From positions 1-45,914 of the IMG/VR virus record IMGVR_UViG_3300008012_003552: 45,914 bases of DNA; one strand, 5' to 3'. The position numbers and the translations under genes are program-made. This stretch comes from a virus. Under the pieces are notes generated by a model. It was given only the letters and a program-made list of their open reading frames with translations. It was not told where the DNA came from and searched no databases. Positions 14,992 to 22,175 of the stretch are shown one piece after another (the stretch's first letter is position 1; the number at the start of each line of letters is the position of its first letter).

Positions 14992-14999
14992 TATTTATC
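14992..14999 (-). promoter_or_regulatory. late-type promoter box before hsp20
   Basis: GATAAATA on the minus strand, 58 bases upstream of the hsp20 start, at the end of the GMP reductase gene. Confidence 0.55.
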
Positions 15000-15002
15000 A
15001 AC

Positions 15003-16136
15003 TTACGCATAAACAGCGTTAAATTGTTGAGTACAACGAACAAATGTTGTACAACGACTTAAATGCTTGAGCCTTTGTGCTCCAGCATATGTGCAGGTAG
15101 ATCTTAGTCCTCCGAGTAAATCTTGCACGGTTATACCCACAGAGCCTCTGTAAGGAACTAAGACCTCTCTGCCTTCGGAAGAACGATAATCTTTCAATCC
15201 TCCGAAATGCTTTGTGTTTGCTGCGTCACTACTCATACCGTAGAACTGCACAAACTGTTTTTCTTTTACTAGATAGTTAAGACCGTCTTTCATTAGTTCA
15301 TCTGTCTTAAACATCTTTGTTATTACTTCGCCGCCGCCTTCATCGTGTCCTGCAAACATACCGCCTAGCATTACAAAGTCAGCACCGGCAGCAAAGGCTT
15401 TAGCAACATCACCAGGACAAGTACAACCACCATCAGCAATGATATGGCCACCCAATCCATGTGCTGCGTCTGCACATTCGATAACCGCACTAAGTTGCGG
15501 ATATCCCACTCCAGTCTGTATCCTAGTAGTGCATACGCTACCAGGACCAATACCAACTTTAACAATATCAGCGCCACTTAAAATCAACTCCTCTGTCATT
15601 TCGCCTGTAACTACGTTACCTGCAATAATTACTACGTTTGGATAATCATTTCTAAATTTCTTTACAAAACTAGCAAAGCGTTCTGAGTAACCGTTTGCTA
15701 CATCAATACACACAAACTTCATATGATCGCCTGCTTGTGCATATACTTGATGAAACTTTTGTGCATCTGCGTCTGTAATGCCGATACTCATTGCTACATT
15801 TTGTTTGCGGTATTCCGGGCCAAAGTATTCTGTAAGCTCTTCTACACTATATGTTTTTACAAGACATGTAAACATACCCTGTTTAGCAAGTGTGTCAGCC
15901 ATTTCAAATGTACCAACACCATCCATGTTAGCAGCCATGATAGGAATACCGCGGTAGTGTCTAGGTATAGCAGGGTAGCCAGGTTCGGCAGTTGGTTCTG
16001 CGACCATTGGTGCTGTGTAATTACGGAATGTAAATCCTCTATTAAGGTCTACTTCTTTGCGGCTACCCAATGTGCTGCGCTTAGGACGTATGAGAACGTC
16101 TTTATAGTCGTACTTCATGTCTTCTTCAAGACGCAT
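15003..16136 (-). CDS. guaC: GMP reductase / IMP dehydrogenase family
   Basis: Predicted NADPH-dependent conversion of GMP to IMP, in purine salvage. The 377-residue protein starts [29 protein letters not shown], close to bacterial GuaC. It keeps the catalytic-cysteine loop [20 protein letters not shown], the [24 protein letters not shown] phosphate-binding region and a late GRE motif. It lacks the CBS domains of IMP dehydrogenase. About 16 extra residues near 45-60 distinguish it from E. coli GuaC. Together with NrdAB it points to purine-pool management. Confidence 0.9.
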   Translation of the reverse strand: MRLEEDMKYDYKDVLIRPKRSTLGSRKEVDLNRGFTFRNYTAPMVAEPTAEPGYPAIPRHYRGIPIMAANMDGVGTFEMADTLAKQGMFTCLVKTYSVEELTEYFGPEYRKQNVAMSIGITDADAQKFHQVYAQAGDHMKFVCIDVANGYSERFASFVKKFRNDYPNVVIIAGNVVTGEMTEELILSGADIVKVGIGPGSVCTTRIQTGVGYPQLSAVIECADAAHGLGGHIIADGGCTCPGDVAKAFAAGADFVMLGGMFAGHDEGGGEVITKMFKTDELMKDGLNYLVKEKQFVQFYGMSSDAANTKHFGGLKDYRSSEGREVLVPYRGSVGITVQDLLGGLRSTCTYAGAQRLKHLSRCTTFVRCTQQFNAVYA

Positions 16137-16146
16137 GTATCACCTA

Positions 16147-16410
16147 TTAATCTGAGTTAAGTTTTGCTAATTTCTTTAACCAGCGTGATCGTGCTGCTGC
16201 TTTTGCTTTCTTACGCACAAGGCTTGGCTTTTCATAATGTTGACGTTCTCTGTATTCTTGCAGAATACCGTCTTCTTGAATTCTTCTTTTGAACTTACGC
16301 ATTGCTTTGGTAATGTCATTGTTGCGTACTTCAACTTTTGATCCGGGTAAACCGACTTCATCCTTATTGTACCTTGGATTATTATTACTCTTCGATTGAT
16401 GCTTCGACAA
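16147..16410 (-). CDS. rpsU: ribosomal protein bS21
   Basis: An 87-residue protein whose second part matches bS21: VEVRNNDITKAMRKFKRRIQEDGILQEYRERQHYEKPSLVRKKAKAAARSRW. It has an N-terminal extension of about 25 residues compared with E. coli. bS21 sits on the 30S subunit near the anti-Shine-Dalgarno sequence. Phage-encoded S21 is known from several marine phage groups and may bias host ribosomes to phage mRNA. A consensus-like promoter lies inside the upstream coding region. Confidence 0.92.
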   Translation of the reverse strand: MSKHQSKSNNNPRYNKDEVGLPGSKVEVRNNDITKAMRKFKRRIQEDGILQEYRERQHYEKPSLVRKKAKAAARSRWLKKLAKLNSD

Positions 16411-16786
16411 TAGTGCCTCCTATTTTATCAATTGTTTTAAAGTCATAGATTCTTTGTTTACTTATATAATTATACACTACGTCCTGTACATTTGTCAACC
16501 AATAAGTCTTAGATTTTGCTATTAGAAATGATAAAAGATTACGTTCAGGTAAATCAACATTATCAATATCTATTATAATCATGTCAACTATTGCAGCAAC
16601 ATCAAGTAACCAGTCCACTGGTTCACCTGACTCATACGCATAGACATTTAAATCATCTTGTACATTTGCAAGTATAGTGCTTTGGAAGTCAGCCATCACT
16701 GGTTGACTAGGAGAAACTAATAAGACACTATCAGCGTTATTATGTAGTTTATCCGGATATGTAATTAAATTAATCTTTACGTTCAC
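16385..16786 (-). CDS. conserved phage protein of unknown function
   Basis: A 133-residue protein with alternating strands and helices: VKINLITYPDKLHNNADSVLLVSPSQPVM and DMIIIDIDNVDLPERNLLSFLIAKSKTYWLT. This is a layout suggesting a small Rossmann-like fold. No catalytic motif is seen. It overlaps bS21 by 26 bases and the large membrane protein by 17 bases, so it is in a tight operon. Confidence 0.5.
   Translation of the reverse strand: MNVKINLITYPDKLHNNADSVLLVSPSQPVMADFQSTILANVQDDLNVYAYESGEPVDWLLDVAAIVDMIIIDIDNVDLPERNLLSFLIAKSKTYWLTNVQDVVYNYISKQRIYDFKTIDKIGGTIVEASIEE
16469..16498 (-). promoter_or_regulatory. internal sigma70-type promoter for bS21
   Basis: TTGACA (16498-16493) and TATAAT (16474-16469) with an 18-base spacer lie inside the coding region of the 133-residue gene and read toward bS21 (start 16410) and GMP reductase. 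Both boxes are exact although they also encode protein. Confidence 0.65.
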
Positions 16787-19103
16787 TTTTCTTACTCAGC
16801 TTATTGAACAATGATTCTTCTGATTGTTCTTGGTTTTGTATATAACCTTCCCACGGAAGTTTATCTATCTTACCTTCTATATATGCTGCTTTGTATAGTT
16901 TCAGTGTCTCATGTGGATTATCTTTCTTCCACGCTGTAGTATCTTTTGTATAGGTGTTGTCTTCACCTAATGATTCTAAATACTTTTTATTACGTTTTGC
17001 TTTTTCTTCTACTGTAAGTTCTTTTTTAACTTCTAGTTTCGGTGTTGGTTCTGGCTCGTCATCTTCTACTAAGAACTGATCATCTACATCTTCAAACGTT
17101 TCGCCTTTTAAAAGTATTTTCATTTTTTCATCTGGCGAAGTAATTTCATTATCCAACAGTTGTGATTTTAATTCTTCTAATCGTTCGTGGTCTCTTTCCA
17201 TTGGTGTGGAAGAGTCTCTTCCATTATCGTCGGTTCTAGAGGCATGTTCCCTAGTAATCTCTTCAACAACATCTCCGGACTGAGTTCCATCTTCGGTGGT
17301 TCTTTCTGATTCAATTGATTTGTCATTTATGCCCTCTACTGTAAATCCTGGATTATTAGCAATCCTTTGTGCTCGCGCTCTTTCATAATCATTTCTTTTT
17401 TTTAATTCTCTGTTTTTATTATAAATTTCAAATGTTGCTTGGCTTGCTATTAATAATAGAACTGCTAAAGGATCGAACACAAATATAATAATTAATATTA
17501 CCCATCTTACTGCTTCTTCTAATATGTTTTCATTTGCTGTTTCGCCATAAATAAATTCTGCTAGATATTTAACAGGACCTACTTCTGCTTCAAGTTTTCT
17601 GTATTCTGCTTGTAGAGCATACTTTTCCTCTGTTAATGTATCTATTGTGTTGTTTGCTGTAACAATCTTATCCTGTTGTGCGGCGACTAATTTTTCTACG
17701 TCAGCATCTTTGCCTACTGTTAGATTATCTCTTAGTCGTTGTATTAACGTGTTACTAGCAGCGATCTGTGCATCAGCACTTGCACGTAAATCTTTGATCG
17801 CTTGTCTTGCAGCGTTGATTCTAGGATCATCTGCTTGACGAAGGGCCGTAATGGCTTCTTGTGCTGTAGTTCTAGCCTCCCTGTTAGAAGGAATATCTGT
17901 GTTCAAGATTGTATCAATCTTTAATTGTATGTCTGCTCTTGCTGTTTTGTTTTCATTAATAGCACCAGCTCTAATACTATCAATCGCATCAAGTAACGAT
18001 TGCTTTCTCTGTTGTGCTGTCTCTGTCTGTAAGCCACGCAAATCTGTTACTAGATTTGTTAGGCGTGTTCTTTCGTTGTCAAGTGCTGACTGTGCTTGTG
18101 TGCGTAACTGTACTGCTTGATCCTGTAGTGTAGAAATGCGCTCTTGCTGTGCTGTAACCCATGCTGTAAGTGCTCGTTGTGTGTTGCCGCCAAACAAGCC
18201 GTCGCTTGTAACACCGATCACTGCTTGACCTTCTTTGATCTTGTCACGTTCACGGCTTTGTAGTTTATTAGTTGTTAGAACTATATTATCTTCTATAGTT
18301 CTGATCTGTTCTTCTAATGCTGATACTGCACTTGTATCAATATTCAACTCCGATATACGTGCTTCGTATTCGTTTGCCTGTGTATTAATACGTGCTAGGT
18401 CTGCATCTAATTGTTCTATTTGTTTGTTATACGGGTCTACTTGTTCTTCAATACTAGCAACATTGGTTTTTGATAGTTCGTCTCTATAGTCTATTACAAC
18501 ACCCTGCAATCGTTCTAAATCGCTGTCTAGGCTTTTTATCTCATTTTCGTATACTTTAACTCTATCTTCAAGGCTGTTTAGTTGCGCTGTAACGATAGCA
18601 TTTTGTTCTGCAATACCAGGTTGGATACGATCATATGCTGTGTCAATACGTGCTTGTTCTTTGTCAATTTGTGCTTGTATCGCATCGTTGCCTTGTCCTA
18701 TACTTGCTTCAGCTTCAACAATACGTTCTTCAGATCTTTTGATTATTGCAGACTGTCGTGTTAACTCATCGTCTATACGCTCTATTTGAGCAACACCTTC
18801 GTTTGCTGCTGATGTTTGTTCAATATGTGCCTTCGATAAGAAACCAAAGATACCCATGCTTGTAATAAACATAAGAACAACTACAGCTCCAACTAGATAG
18901 TATTTTAACCACCATTTGGCTTGATGCCAGTACTTGTGTAACCAAACTGCTGTAACAAGTTTAGCTATCTCTAAAGTGCCGCCCATAATCATTATCGGGA
19001 CTGCTGCTGCGGCAAAAATTGCAACTAATCCAACTACACTATAATATATTGCCACGGCGCTGATTGCAAGAGCAGTGACTAAAACTAAAATACCTATAAA
19101 CAT
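16770..19103 (-). CDS. large coiled-coil membrane protein
   Basis: A 777-residue protein conserved in T4-type marine phages. The N-terminus has three or four membrane segments (from IGILVLVTALAISAVAIYYS to YLVGAVVVLMFITSMGIFGFL). It is followed by about 450 residues of coiled coil (rich in Gln, Glu, Ala, Arg). Within this is a short peptidoglycan-binding-like motif SDGLFGGNTQRALTAW (about 305-320). A further hydrophobic hairpin, WVILIIIFVFDPLAVLLLIAS, is near 560, and the tail is charged and disordered. No Shine-Dalgarno sequence is visible and a late-type box lies only 8 bases upstream. It probably spans the inner membrane and reaches into the periplasm; the role is unknown. Confidence 0.65.
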   Translation of the reverse strand: MFIGILVLVTALAISAVAIYYSVVGLVAIFAAAAVPIMIMGGTLEIAKLVTAVWLHKYWHQAKWWLKYYLVGAVVVLMFITSMGIFGFLSKAHIEQTSAANEGVAQIERIDDELTRQSAIIKRSEERIVEAEASIGQGNDAIQAQIDKEQARIDTAYDRIQPGIAEQNAIVTAQLNSLEDRVKVYENEIKSLDSDLERLQGVVIDYRDELSKTNVASIEEQVDPYNKQIEQLDADLARINTQANEYEARISELNIDTSAVSALEEQIRTIEDNIVLTTNKLQSRERDKIKEGQAVIGVTSDGLFGGNTQRALTAWVTAQQERISTLQDQAVQLRTQAQSALDNERTRLTNLVTDLRGLQTETAQQRKQSLLDAIDSIRAGAINENKTARADIQLKIDTILNTDIPSNREARTTAQEAITALRQADDPRINAARQAIKDLRASADAQIAASNTLIQRLRDNLTVGKDADVEKLVAAQQDKIVTANNTIDTLTEEKYALQAEYRKLEAEVGPVKYLAEFIYGETANENILEEAVRWVILIIIFVFDPLAVLLLIASQATFEIYNKNRELKKRNDYERARAQRIANNPGFTVEGINDKSIESERTTEDGTQSGDVVEEITREHASRTDDNGRDSSTPMERDHERLEELKSQLLDNEITSPDEKMKILLKGETFEDVDDQFLVEDDEPEPTPKLEVKKELTVEEKAKRNKKYLESLGEDNTYTKDTTAWKKDNPHETLKLYKAAYIEGKIDKLPWEGYIQNQEQSEESLFNKLSKKSERKD

Positions 19104-19110
19104 CGTGAAG

Positions 19111-19118
19111 TATTTATC
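19111..19118 (-). promoter_or_regulatory. late-type promoter box close to the start codon
   Basis: GATAAATA ends 8 bases before the ATG at 19103, so a transcript started about 6 bases downstream would have almost no leader. Confidence 0.5.
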
Positions 19119-19139
19119 GGTATAATTTTCAGAATTAAC

Positions 19140-19490
19140 TTAGTTTCGACGCATTTCAGCAATGTCTTTAGCGTCCTCTTTTCTATCTGCAAAGATAGGA
19201 ACCATGTTAGACTTGTGCATAGTAGCCACACCAATTAATTGACGCTCACCTGAATATACGTTGCGTTTTTTAGCATGTCCATTACCAACCTTATCGCTAG
19301 TTACTCTAGGACCTGTACTGTAGTCAGGTATCTCTGAGCGTACTTCTTTTGCAGAGCCTTTAACTCCTAACTTTTTAAGATAGGCTTCGTGCTCGGCTTG
19401 TGCTTTTGCAAGCCTTTTACTTTTTGATTGCTTTTGTTTGCGATTATACTTAGTTGTGGTCATATAAGGACCGCATAAATGCATCGACAT
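19140..19490 (-). CDS. small basic phage protein, unknown
   Basis: A 116-residue basic protein with an N-terminal Lys/Gln-rich helix (KYNRKQKQSKSKRLAKAQAEHEAYLKKLG) and a conserved-looking stretch RVTSDKVGNGHAKKRNVYSGERQLIGVATMHKSNMVPIF. The start at 19490 has AGGA 6 bases upstream; an internal ATG at 19463 is an alternative. I recall similar proteins in marine myoviruses, unnamed. Nucleic-acid binding is possible from charge alone. Confidence 0.55.
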   Translation of the reverse strand: MSMHLCGPYMTTTKYNRKQKQSKSKRLAKAQAEHEAYLKKLGVKGSAKEVRSEIPDYSTGPRVTSDKVGNGHAKKRNVYSGERQLIGVATMHKSNMVPIFADRKEDAKDIAEMRRN

Positions 19491-19519
19491 ATCATATCCT
19501 AATTTCTGCTAACACTTAC

Positions 19520-19548
19520 ATATTAACATTAATTTAGTTTACTGTCAA
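19520..19548 (-). promoter_or_regulatory. sigma70-type promoter
   Basis: TTGACA (19548-19543) and TAATAT (19525-19520) with a 17-base spacer, reading toward the gene at 19490. The -10 differs from consensus at two positions. Confidence 0.55.
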
Positions 19549-19552
19549 CCAA

Positions 19553-19837
19553 TTATACCGGTATGCCCGGTCCTCCACCTATCTTAAGTTTAGGATCACT
19601 TTTCCTTTGGTATACTGTGTTAGAATCGACACAAATTACATTGTGTATCTTTCTTTCGCCATAATTATAAGTTAAAGTTCCTATAATCGCCGGTGTGTTT
19701 TTAGGATCATACAAATATTCCATACATTCATTATATGATGAGAATTCTGCGCCTACTCCTGTAAAAGCGTGATATTGTTGGTTGGGGTATTCGGCTGATA
19801 CCAGCATACTAGCCAGCATTATCCATATTATGTCCAT
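19553..19837 (-). CDS. small exported protein, unknown
   Basis: A 94-residue protein with a signal-like start (MDIIWIMLASMLVSAEYPN) and two cysteines in FSSYNECMEYLYD and NVICVDS. The layout matches the 64-residue protein at 2709-2903, and the two are likely paralogs exported to the periplasm with a disulfide. The C-terminus is Gly/Pro/Lys rich. Function unknown. Confidence 0.55.
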   Translation of the reverse strand: MDIIWIMLASMLVSAEYPNQQYHAFTGVGAEFSSYNECMEYLYDPKNTPAIIGTLTYNYGERKIHNVICVDSNTVYQRKSDPKLKIGGGPGIPV

Positions 19838-19892
19838 TACGGTCTCCCATAAAGTATTTAGCGAAAGCAGTCCGTTTGTTTCTACCTATCGA

Positions 19893-20339
19893 CTAGGTTG
19901 TTGCTTTTGTGATCATTTCGGCAGTAACTACGCCTGCTTCCATTAGAATACTTCTATTTTCTAAGTGAGCATCTTTAACTGCATTTTTATTTTGTGCATT
20001 GTAAGGAACAGCATGTTTTGCTTCTACGAGTGCATCACATAATGTAGTATGTTCTCTAAATTTAAAATCGCCAAGCACACGTCCGAATTTACCTTTTGCA
20101 TCGTATTTGTGTGTCATCAACACTTGTCTACTACCGACTGGCAAAGCTGCCTGAACATATTCTTTTGCAAGATTACCGAATATTTTTTCTACTTTGTCGC
20201 TTGTTCTTGATTCCGGTGTATCAATACCATAAAGCCTTACTCTTTCTCCAAAAAGCCAAACTCCAAATCCTAAATCAATATCTATGTCAACAGTATCACC
20301 GTCAACGACTTTAATTATTTTGCAACCATATTCGTACAT
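19893..20339 (-). CDS. staphylococcal-nuclease-like thermonuclease
   Basis: A 148-residue SNase-fold protein. The motifs are VVDGDTVDIDIDLGFG (10-25), RVRLYGIDTPESR (33-45) with the catalytic Arg and the acidic metal ligands, LAKEYVQAAL, and DAKGKFGRVLGDF (79-91). It expects calcium and cleaves DNA or RNA. No signal peptide is present, so it acts in the cytoplasm or is packaged. T4-type marine phages may use such a nuclease for host-DNA degradation; this is inferred. Confidence 0.88.
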   Translation of the reverse strand: MYEYGCKIIKVVDGDTVDIDIDLGFGVWLFGERVRLYGIDTPESRTSDKVEKIFGNLAKEYVQAALPVGSRQVLMTHKYDAKGKFGRVLGDFKFREHTTLCDALVEAKHAVPYNAQNKNAVKDAHLENRSILMEAGVVTAEMITKATT

Positions 20340-20357
20340 TGCCCTCTCCCTTATGTA

Positions 20358-20702
20358 TTAGTTTGCTGGTGCTGGTTTCTTTCCGAAGATTCTATCGTAC
20401 CCCGGATCTTCGTCATATGCTCCTGCCCATTTGTTTTCTGTAAACTCTGCAAAGTCAATCAAATCTTCGATGTCTGCATAGTTTTCAGATATCCATTGTT
20501 CGTGTTCTTTAAGTTTAGCCTTCATATCACTTATGTCACGAGCCATGTTGACCTCATCTTCCACTGCCATCTTGCTTGTGAGTTCGCTTACTTGTCCTTT
20601 AAGTGTTTCTATTGTTTGTGCTTGTTGTGCAGTCCACCATACAAATGCGCTTACCTGCATAACGATTGCAACAACTACACCTATTCCAAATTTCATATTC
20701 AT
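20358..20702 (-). CDS. membrane-anchored coiled-coil protein, unknown
   Basis: A 114-residue protein with one N-terminal membrane helix (FGIGVVVAIVMQVSAFVWW) followed by a heptad-like helix (AQTIETLKGQVSELTSKM...) and an acidic tail. GAGG precedes the ATG at 20702. The layout (one membrane anchor plus coiled coil) resembles Rz-type spanins in outline but no lipoprotein partner is seen. No firm assignment. Confidence 0.5.
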   Translation of the reverse strand: MNMKFGIGVVVAIVMQVSAFVWWTAQQAQTIETLKGQVSELTSKMAVEDEVNMARDISDMKAKLKEHEQWISENYADIEDLIDFAEFTENKWAGAYDEDPGYDRIFGKKPAPAN

Positions 20703-20739
20703 TCTACTACCTCATTAAACTATTTAGTTAAATGCCCAT

Positions 20740-20770
20740 AAAAAAAGGCCTACCGAAGTAGACCTTTTAG
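20740..20770 (-). terminator. strong intrinsic terminator of the porin gene
   Basis: On the minus strand AAGGTCTAC, a TTCG tetraloop, GTAGGCCTT and a T run follow the porin stop codon. The stem with tetraloop and the T tract fit a Rho-independent terminator. Confidence 0.9.
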
Positions 20771-20788
20771 TTTAAAAATGTGTATTGT

Positions 20789-21565
20789 TTAGAAGTTGAA
20801 TGAAGCGCCTACACCAATTGTGTCGTCTTCTGCTTCTAGATCATATGCACCTTCTGCATATAATGTTAAGCCACCTGCTACTTCACGTGAGTAACCTAAG
20901 CCAATGTTTTCAGCCATATCATCTTCGTCACCGTTGATGAAACCTGTTATACCCATTGTGCTTAATGACAACTCATATGCCATGTGCTCGTCTGCATATG
21001 TAATAATTGTGTTTGCTGATGCTACACCTAAGTCTGCACCTAGTTCAGCTGCGTATGTGTTTACATCTGTTGTTTCGTTCATGTCTACAACACCTGTTAC
21101 ACTTAGACCAGCGCCTAATTCTGTGCCGTATGAAAACTGAATGTTTTCAATATCAGTTGCATCTGTTGACATATCTAGTACACCAATCATTACACTTGCT
21201 CCGCCCCATGACGCCATTACGCTATCGTGGTCTGCTGGATCTGCTAGTGTGTCATCGCCTACTATTTCTAGTCCGCCACCTGGGAACAAGTCACCTTGAT
21301 CACCAACTGATACAGTTGCTCCGCCGACTTGTACACCTAAAGCATACTCGTCAACTACTAGTGTTGAACTGTCATTAATTTCTAAGCCAATGTTACCAAA
21401 TGCAACACCAGTTCTTGCTAGACCTAGGCCTAGTGTAGTTGTGTTAACTACATCACCTGCTGCATTTTCAGTGACTTCCATTTTGATAGAACCGTTTAGA
21501 TCCGCTGCTGACACTGCGCCAGCAAATGTAAATGCTGCTAATGCAGTCATAAATACGTTACGCAT
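20789..21565 (-). CDS. outer-membrane porin-like beta-barrel protein
   Basis: A 258-residue protein with a clear signal peptide (MRNVFMTALAAFTFAGAVSA) and alternating amphipathic strands rich in Gly, Asp and Thr. It ends in the C-terminal aromatic signature IGVGASFNF that directs insertion by the BAM machinery. The acidic composition and the strand pattern GLGYSREVAGGLTLYAEGAYDLEAEDDTIGVG resemble porins of marine alphaproteobacteria. It has its own sigma70-like promoter, a 5' hairpin and a strong terminator, so it is one abundant monocistronic unit. It could exclude other phages by changing the surface or improve nutrient entry. Both roles are inferred. Confidence 0.8.
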   Translation of the reverse strand: MRNVFMTALAAFTFAGAVSAADLNGSIKMEVTENAAGDVVNTTTLGLGLARTGVAFGNIGLEINDSSTLVVDEYALGVQVGGATVSVGDQGDLFPGGGLEIVGDDTLADPADHDSVMASWGGASVMIGVLDMSTDATDIENIQFSYGTELGAGLSVTGVVDMNETTDVNTYAAELGADLGVASANTIITYADEHMAYELSLSTMGITGFINGDEDDMAENIGLGYSREVAGGLTLYAEGAYDLEAEDDTIGVGASFNF

Positions 21566-21599
21566 AATATATTTCCTTTTTATTTGTTATGTGTATTAC

Positions 21600-21628
21600 G
21601 AAAGGACAAGCGTCGAACTTGTCCTTTC
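21600..21628 (-). promoter_or_regulatory. 5'-leader hairpin of the porin mRNA
   Basis: A perfect 11-bp stem GAAAGGACAAG/CTTGTCCTTTC with a 7-base loop. It sits right at the predicted transcript start and has no T run after it, so it is more like a stabilising leader hairpin than a terminator. Confidence 0.55.
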
Positions 21629-21637
21629 TACATTGTA

Positions 21638-21666
21638 ATTATACAACCTATGTTTAGTATGAGCAA
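21638..21666 (-). promoter_or_regulatory. sigma70-type promoter of the porin gene
   Basis: TATAAT (21643-21638) exact, with TTGCTC (21666-21661) 17 bases upstream, on the minus strand. Confidence 0.65.
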
Positions 21667-21717
21667 CCAAATAGAGTAATAAATGCTGCAACTGCATAAT
21701 AAAGTTACTTTATATGG

Positions 21718-21876
21718 CTATTTTGCAACACCTCTTTTAATCATAGGTTTGATTGCATCTTCTGCTTGTTTCCTAGTCCAATTAAATTTTTTCATTGCAT
21801 CTTTATAGAGTTGTTCTTCTGTTTTAGCAGCTCTAATTAAACCAACTAAAAATTTATCTATTTCAATCCAATTCAT
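21718..21876 (-). CDS. 52-residue helical protein downstream of the tmRNA
   Basis: A short frame with ATG at 21876 and a strong AAGGA 6-10 bases upstream. It encodes a mostly helical protein (MNWIEIDKFLVGLIRAA, then QLYKDAMKKFNWTRKQAEDAIKPMIKRG) with a possible helix-turn-helix-like second half. It lies directly after the tmRNA coding piece in the same direction, so both may share the late-type promoter at 22177-22184. No family is recognised. Confidence 0.6.
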   Translation of the reverse strand: MNWIEIDKFLVGLIRAAKTEEQLYKDAMKKFNWTRKQAEDAIKPMIKRGVAK

Positions 21877-21890
21877 ATTATTCCTTAGTT

Positions 21891-22170
21891 GGAGGCATTC
21901 TGTTGCCCGGGGCCTCCGTAACCGCGAACTGCCCTTAGGCTGCTTCTAAGACTCCGTCGAAGTCAAAAGAAAGTTCAGGTTTGAAATTGTCATTTGCAAT
22001 TATCATTTTTCTTGCGTTACGTAGCTTGCGCACGATTAACTCCACTTCATTTTCACACCTGTCGATCCTATTTCTGCCCCATAAAAAACACACTTGTCTA
22101 AATGTGCTTATGGTGGAGCAGTGCGGTACCGCCCCGCAGTCCAGTATGTGTCCACGTTGCTTCAACGCTA
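21891..22170 (-). ncRNA. ssrA: circularly permuted two-piece tmRNA (alphaproteobacterial type)
   Basis: The acceptor piece comes first on the minus strand: a T arm TGCGG/CCGCA with a 7-base loop at 22138-22122, then CTGCTCC-A-CCA ending at 22111. After a 30-base spacer hairpin the coding piece starts at 22080 with GGGGCAG, which pairs with CTGCTCC over 7 bp, followed by the tmRNA-typical GGATCGACAGG. The tag frame starts with the resume codon GCA at 21997, begins ANDNF, ends VLEAA and stops with TAA at 21935 (20 residues). Then a GC-rich pseudoknot-like segment with hairpin GGAGGC/GCCTCC closes at 21891. The outer ends are approximate. It frees stalled ribosomes and tags their products for Clp proteases. 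No smpB is in the window. Confidence 0.88.
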
Positions 22171-22175
22171 ACAGT

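Noticed and set aside
15371-16160. Frames opposite to or within the GMP reductase gene
   Set aside because: They are shadows of the well-supported guaC coding frame.
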